From Halomonas sp. UBA3074 (GTDB lineage: Bacteria; Pseudomonadota; Gammaproteobacteria; Pseudomonadales; Halomonadaceae), in the NCBI RefSeq assembly GCF_002366715.1, contig NZ_DFBS01000002.1, positions 156 through 24,133 of the forward strand: a DNA stretch of 23,978 nt, written 5' to 3'. A program made the position numbers and the translations under genes. Positions 20,528 through 23,978 of this stretch are shown piece by piece. Under the pieces are notes generated by a model. It ran no database searches. It worked only from the letters and a program-made list of their open reading frames with translations, and was not told the origin of the DNA. How positions within the stretch are numbered: position 1 is the first letter of the stretch; every line of letters begins with the position of its first letter.

Positions 20528-21991
20528 ATGACCACTTCTGGGCAACCTCGCACTCAGTGGCTAGGCCGCTGGGGGTTCATGTTGGCAGCCACCGGTTCGG
20601 CGGTGGGGCTGGGCAACATCTGGAAATTCCCCTATATCACCGGTGAATTCGGCGGTGGTGCCTTCGTGCTGGTGTATCTGGCCTGCATTTTTGCCGTGGG
20701 CGTGCCGGTGATGATGACGGAAATCGCCTTTGGCCGCCGTGGCCGGGGCAGCCCGGTGGACGCCCTTCGCCGCGTGATCAATGAATCAGGGCGCTCTTCG
20801 GTGTGGTCGCTGATTGGCTGGATGGCCATGCTCTGCGGCTTTATGGTGCTGTCCTTTTATGTCGTCGTGGCGGGCTGGTCGTTTGCCTATCTATGGAAAA
20901 TGCTGACCGGTGGCCTCTCCGGCAGCAGCGTCGACGATATGGCGGCCGTGTTTGGCGCCAATAACGCCAATCCTCTAACGCTCGGGTTTTGGAGTACCTT
21001 GGTCACGCTATTGACCATGCTGATCGTAGGCAAAGGCGTACAGAAGGGCATCGAGAAGAGCGTGAGCTGGATGATGCCGGGCTTGGTGATCATGCTGGTG
21101 GTGCTGATTGGCTTTGGCCTGTTTTCCGGCGGTTTTGGCGCGGCGGTTAACTTTCTGTTCTCGTTCAACGCGGGCAGCCTTTCCAGCGAAGGCCTGCTGG
21201 CCGCGCTGGGTCACGCCTTCTTTACCCTTTCGCTGGCCTCGGGGGCGATTCTTACCTACGGCAGCTACTTACCCAAAGAGGCTTCCATTGGCCGCACCAC
21301 CGTCAGCGTTGCCGTGGCGGATACGGTCGTGGCCTTGATGGCGGGGTTGGCGATCTTTCCGGTCATTTTTGCCAACGGTATGAACCCCGGCCAAGGCCCA
21401 GGCTTGATCTTCATGAGCCTGCCGCTGGCGTTCCAGGCAATGCCCCTGGGCACGCTGTTCGGTATTTTGTTCTTCTTGATGCTCTCCATGGCCGCGCTCA
21501 CCTCCGCGATTTCCATGGTCGAAGCCACGGTTTCCTGGCTGTGCGATAACAAAGGCCTTTCGCGCCCGGCGGCCGCGTGGGGCACCGGTATCGTACTGTG
21601 GTTGATCAGTACCCTGGCGATGCTGTCCTTCAACCTGGGCGCGGAGTGGACCCTGGCAGACAAAACCTTTTTCGGCTGGCTGGATTACCTGACCTCGCGT
21701 TGGATGATGCCGCTGGGCGGCCTGGGCATGGTGGTATTGGCGGGCTTTGTATTGAAGAGCGACACTTTCCGCGAGGAGCTGGGGCTCTCACCGCTGCCGT
21801 ATGCACTGTGGCTGGCCATGGTGCGCTACGTGAGCCCGCTCGGCATTGTGGTGATTTTTGTCGATGCTCTGGGTATCTATCAGGTCTCGTTTGCCGCCCA
21901 CTGGCCGTGGCTGTTGGCGATTCTGGTGGTGATGGCAGCGCTAGGGGAAAGCCTAAGCCCGCGGCTGCGCTCGGCGCTTCGCACTGGCTAG
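20528..21991 (+). CDS. Neurotransmitter:sodium symporter (NSS/SNF) family transporter
   Basis: Sodium-coupled inner-membrane transporter of 487 residues, LeuT fold. The unwound TM1 motif appears as ATGSAVGLGNIWKFPYITGE, and the GGGAF stretch and PVMMTEIAFGRRGRGSPVDA follow as in bacterial NSS proteins. Substrates are usually amino acids. The ribosome site before ATG 20528 is weak (ACGGGAT/ACGGGC). The C-terminal end (SLSPRLRSALRTG) is encoded in DNA shared with the end of the convergent umuC: the two coding regions overlap by 39 bases. About 120 bases separate it from the MFS gene, without a convincing terminator. Confidence 0.92.
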   Translation: MTTSGQPRTQWLGRWGFMLAATGSAVGLGNIWKFPYITGEFGGGAFVLVYLACIFAVGVPVMMTEIAFGRRGRGSPVDALRRVINESGRSSVWSLIGWMAMLCGFMVLSFYVVVAGWSFAYLWKMLTGGLSGSSVDDMAAVFGANNANPLTLGFWSTLVTLLTMLIVGKGVQKGIEKSVSWMMPGLVIMLVVLIGFGLFSGGFGAAVNFLFSFNAGSLSSEGLLAALGHAFFTLSLASGAILTYGSYLPKEASIGRTTVSVAVADTVVALMAGLAIFPVIFANGMNPGQGPGLIFMSLPLAFQAMPLGTLFGILFFLMLSMAALTSAISMVEATVSWLCDNKGLSRPAAAWGTGIVLWLISTLAMLSFNLGAEWTLADKTFFGWLDYLTSRWMMPLGGLGMVVLAGFVLKSDTFREELGLSPLPYALWLAMVRYVSPLGIVVIFVDALGIYQVSFAAHWPWLLAILVVMAALGESLSPRLRSALRTG

Positions 21992-23317
21992 GGTGTGTTG
22001 CTCGCGCTGCTTTGCCTTTTCCTTCGCCTCGGCGGCGGCCACCGCGCCGGGGTGAGTGCCCACTTTCATCAGCTCATCCCAGCGCGTGGTAAACCTGTTG
22101 GAACGGTGAGCGCAGCGTAGCTGCCAAGCCGCGGGGGCATCGGTCATGCCAAAGCTAATGGTGCCTTGCCCCATCTGCTGATTGATCTGATCGACCGTGG
22201 CCATCAAAAACGGATGCCGATCACGGGCCGGGGGATGCAGTAGCGAAAGCTGATGCTCTTTAGCATCGACCAAATCGAGCAGCATCACACCGGCTTTCAT
22301 AAACCGAAAGCGGGGGCGGTGAATCTGCTCCAGCCCCTGGCGTACGGCCTCGAGAATCACGCGCGTATCGTCGCTGGGCGAGTGCAGGGGTATCAGCGCC
22401 TGCGGAAAGTATTGCGGCTGGTCGCGGCGGTGGCGATTGGTGTTCAGAAACACCATCACTGCACGCGCCATGCTGCCCTGTTCACGCAGTTTTTCAGCGC
22501 TACGCTGGGCGTGGCGGCGCAGCGCGTTGTGCACTTCGGCAAACTCGCCGGTCGGTTGGCCAAACGAGCGCGAGGTCATAATGCGCTGGCGCGGTTGGTC
22601 CAGCGCGTTCATTTCTAGGCAGGGCGTGCCGCGCAACTCCAGCGCCGTGCGGGCCAGCACCACCGAAAAACGCTTACGCAGCCATTTTTCATCGCTTTCG
22701 CGTAAATCCCAGGCAGTGTTGATATCGCCAATGGCCAAACGCTCGGCCAACCGACGCCCAACGCCCCACACACTGCCCACCGGGGTGCGCTTTAGCAGCG
22801 CCTCGGTGGTGTGGCCCTGCCCCTGCAATAAGCAAACGCCTTCATAGTGGGGGTCTTGCTTAGCCAAATGATTAGCCAGCTTGGCCAGCGTATGAGTCGG
22901 GGCCAACCCCACACAGACCGGCAGGCCCAGGTGGCGGCGAATACGCTGGCGCAACTGCTTCCCCAGCGCCTCACACTGTTGCGTGGTAAAGCCATCTAAG
23001 TAGATGAACATTTCATCGATCGAGTAGGGCGCGATCTCTGGGCAGGCGTCACGCAACAACTGCGCTAACCGCGCCGACACATCGCCATAAAGCTCATAAT
23101 TAGACGAGAGCAGATGAATCTCGCCACGCTGGCGCAGTCCCTCCAGTTTGAAGGCGGGCGTTCCCATCGGAATATCCAGCGCCTTCAACTCGGCAGAACG
23201 GGCGATCACACAGCCATCGTTATTCGACATCACGCCCACCGGGCGGCCTTCTAGGTGGGGCTGAAACACCCGCTCACAGCTGACATAAAAGTTGTTGGCA
23301 TCGACCAGGCCAATCAT
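21953..23317 (-). CDS. umuC: Y-family DNA polymerase V catalytic subunit
   Basis: Error-prone translesion DNA polymerase, active with cleaved UmuD (UmuD'2C) and RecA after DNA damage. It starts MIGLVDANNFYVSCERVF with catalytic Asp6 and the steric-gate tyrosine Y11, then YSIDEMFIYL with Asp101-Glu102. The helix-hairpin-helix thumb and little-finger region follow (SVWGVGRRLAERL; QRIMTSRSFGQP). At 454 residues it exceeds E. coli UmuC (422) by a Lys/Ala/Glu/Arg-rich C-terminal extension ending KRRAQPRA. ATG 23317 overlaps the umuD stop (ATGA). A longer frame to 23356 lies within umuD and is rejected. It shares the LexA-controlled promoter of umuD. Confidence 0.95.
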   Translation of the reverse strand: MIGLVDANNFYVSCERVFQPHLEGRPVGVMSNNDGCVIARSAELKALDIPMGTPAFKLEGLRQRGEIHLLSSNYELYGDVSARLAQLLRDACPEIAPYSIDEMFIYLDGFTTQQCEALGKQLRQRIRRHLGLPVCVGLAPTHTLAKLANHLAKQDPHYEGVCLLQGQGHTTEALLKRTPVGSVWGVGRRLAERLAIGDINTAWDLRESDEKWLRKRFSVVLARTALELRGTPCLEMNALDQPRQRIMTSRSFGQPTGEFAEVHNALRRHAQRSAEKLREQGSMARAVMVFLNTNRHRRDQPQYFPQALIPLHSPSDDTRVILEAVRQGLEQIHRPRFRFMKAGVMLLDLVDAKEHQLSLLHPPARDRHPFLMATVDQINQQMGQGTISFGMTDAPAAWQLRCAHRSNRFTTRWDELMKVGTHPGAVAAAEAKEKAKQREQHTLASAKRRAQPRA

Positions 23318-23757
23318 CGTACGTACTCGTGTATGACCGCGCGCACCACGCCCCACAGTTTGCAGTCGCTGCCTTCAAGGGGCAGAGGCGGGTAGTGCGG
23401 GTGAGTCGAGCATAGATGCGGGGTGCCCTGGTAAAGCGAGTAGCGTTTAATCAGCACTTCGCCTTCCAGCATCGCGACCAGAATATGCCCCAGGCGCGGC
23501 TCGATCCCCCGGTCCACAACGAGCAGATCGCCCTCAAAAATCCCCCAGCCTTCCATACTGTCGCCGGTAGCGGTGACATAAAACGTCTGGGTAGGGTGTT
23601 TAACCAGACGCGTGTTGAGATCCAGCGTGCACGGCTCGTAATCCTGCGCAGGCGAAGGAAAACCGCTAAAACCAGCGCGGCCCAAAAAAGTTAAATGCGG
23701 CAACGGCTGAGCGCTTAACGGCAAAGCGGGGGTAAAGTGAAAAGACTGGCCCGGCAT
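23314..23757 (-). CDS. umuD: SOS mutagenesis protein UmuD, S24 autopeptidase
   Basis: 147-residue LexA-like serine autopeptidase that cleaves itself on RecA filaments to give UmuD'. The probable cleavage site is Ala28-Gly29 (LGRAGFSGFPSP), where E. coli has Cys-Gly. Catalytic Ser67 (TGDSMEGWGI) and Lys104 (VLIKRYS) are 37 residues apart, the same spacing as Ser60/Lys97 of E. coli. AGGA (23766-23769) lies eight bases before ATG 23757. It is first in the operon with umuC and is preceded by a LexA box. Confidence 0.96.
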   Translation of the reverse strand: MPGQSFHFTPALPLSAQPLPHLTFLGRAGFSGFPSPAQDYEPCTLDLNTRLVKHPTQTFYVTATGDSMEGWGIFEGDLLVVDRGIEPRLGHILVAMLEGEVLIKRYSLYQGTPHLCSTHPHYPPLPLEGSDCKLWGVVRAVIHEYVR

Positions 23758-23782
23758 TGTCGGTATCCTGACTCTTAAAATG

Positions 23783-23798
23783 TTGTATGAATATACAG
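23783..23798 (-). promoter_or_regulatory. LexA (SOS) box upstream of umuDC
   Basis: On the minus strand CTGTATATTCATACAA, against the consensus CTG-TATATATATA-CAG: 13 of 16 positions agree and only the last half-site base of CAG is changed. It lies 26 bases before the umuD start, as expected for an SOS operator. Confidence 0.92.
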
Positions 23799-23850
23799 TA
23801 TTTTTCAGAGTGAAGGAAAATGCAAATTGATGGGAAAAGGAGCTCTCTAC

Positions 23851-23951
23851 CTCCCCATGTCATTGCGAAGAGCGCCAACCCTCCCCATGTCATTGCGAGG
23901 AGCGCCAACCCTCTCCATGTCATTGCGAGGAGCGCAGCGACGTGGCAATCT
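23851..23951. repeat. Three tandem 30-base units running into a REP-like palindrome
   Basis: Units at 23851-23880, 23881-23910 and 23911-23940. All begin CTC(C/T)CCATGTCATTGCGA; the first two are identical apart from one A/G change. Unit 3 diverges at its end (AGCGCAGCGA) and continues into CGTGGCAATCT, so that ATTGC (unit 3) and GCAAT form the arms of a palindrome. The ATTGCGAGGAGCGCAGCGA type of sequence is a dispersed extragenic repeat in many proteobacteria. The repeats are upstream of umuD, and nothing in them looks coding. Confidence 0.85.
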
Positions 23952-23978
23952 AAACCAGCGGCGGCAGGAAACCCCGAG

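Noticed and set aside
23666..23923. Minus-strand open frame with MTWRGLAL/MTWGGLAL repeats
   Set aside because: The repeats are only the translation of the 30-base tandem units. The frame runs across the LexA box and the umuD start in a different frame.
23851..23951. CRISPR array
   Set aside because: The 30-base units are directly contiguous without spacers and no cas gene is present.

Overview
The window reads as a chromosomal segment of a gammaproteobacterium, most likely Halomonas or a close relative. This is inferred from the mix of genes (Pseudomonas-like tRNA-Glu/tRNA-Gly, a TAXI-type TRAP operon, a YadGH-type exporter, a type II QueF, umuDC) and from the moderately high GC content. 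No marker gene proves the genus.

Layout. At 1-128 are the end of a tRNA-Glu and a complete tRNA-Gly. At 290-4043 a run of plus-strand housekeeping genes follows: an ABC-2 exporter pair (yadG/yadH-like), queF for queuosine synthesis, a YdjA-like nitroreductase and a hotdog thioesterase. A tRNA-Ser(GGA) with its own promoter and terminator sits at 4143-4230. At 4564-5954 are two exported, cysteine-free, Q/N/D/R-rich paralogue-like proteins, one built of WRDQNRQ repeats and one with a run of seven GX3 steps. Then come a Crp/Fnr regulator (minus), a 28-residue single-span membrane protein (minus), an HEWFH zincin-like protein (minus), a DJ-1/PfpI protein (plus) and a MipA/OmpV outer-membrane protein (minus).

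The most unusual part is 10157-11872. Four similar non-coding units lie in the same orientation, each starting with a TAAC-N4-GTTA-type box followed by GATAA and ending 169-176 bases later in a strong intrinsic terminator. Each unit holds six to nine GGA motifs. Many of these lie in the loops of short hairpins, and the terminator loop itself carries GGA. This is the architecture of CsrA/RsmA-sequestering RNAs (CsrB, CsrC, RsmX/Y/Z). I interpret the region as a tandem array of four such small RNAs, split by a small zinc-ribbon gene (11281-11496, minus).

From 11884 on: an M42-type aminopeptidase with a Lys/Ser/Ala tail (minus), then a LysR regulator (minus) divergent from a four-gene operon (14407-19047) made of a TAXI solute-binding protein, a fused TRAP permease and a split AtuA pair. 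This is probably uptake and catabolism of an organic acid under LysR control. A YbfB/YjiJ-type MFS carrier, a sodium-dependent NSS transporter and a minus-strand umuDC operon behind a clear LexA box follow. The umuC end overlaps the NSS gene end by 39 bases. The window closes with three tandem 30-base units that continue into a REP-like palindromic sequence.
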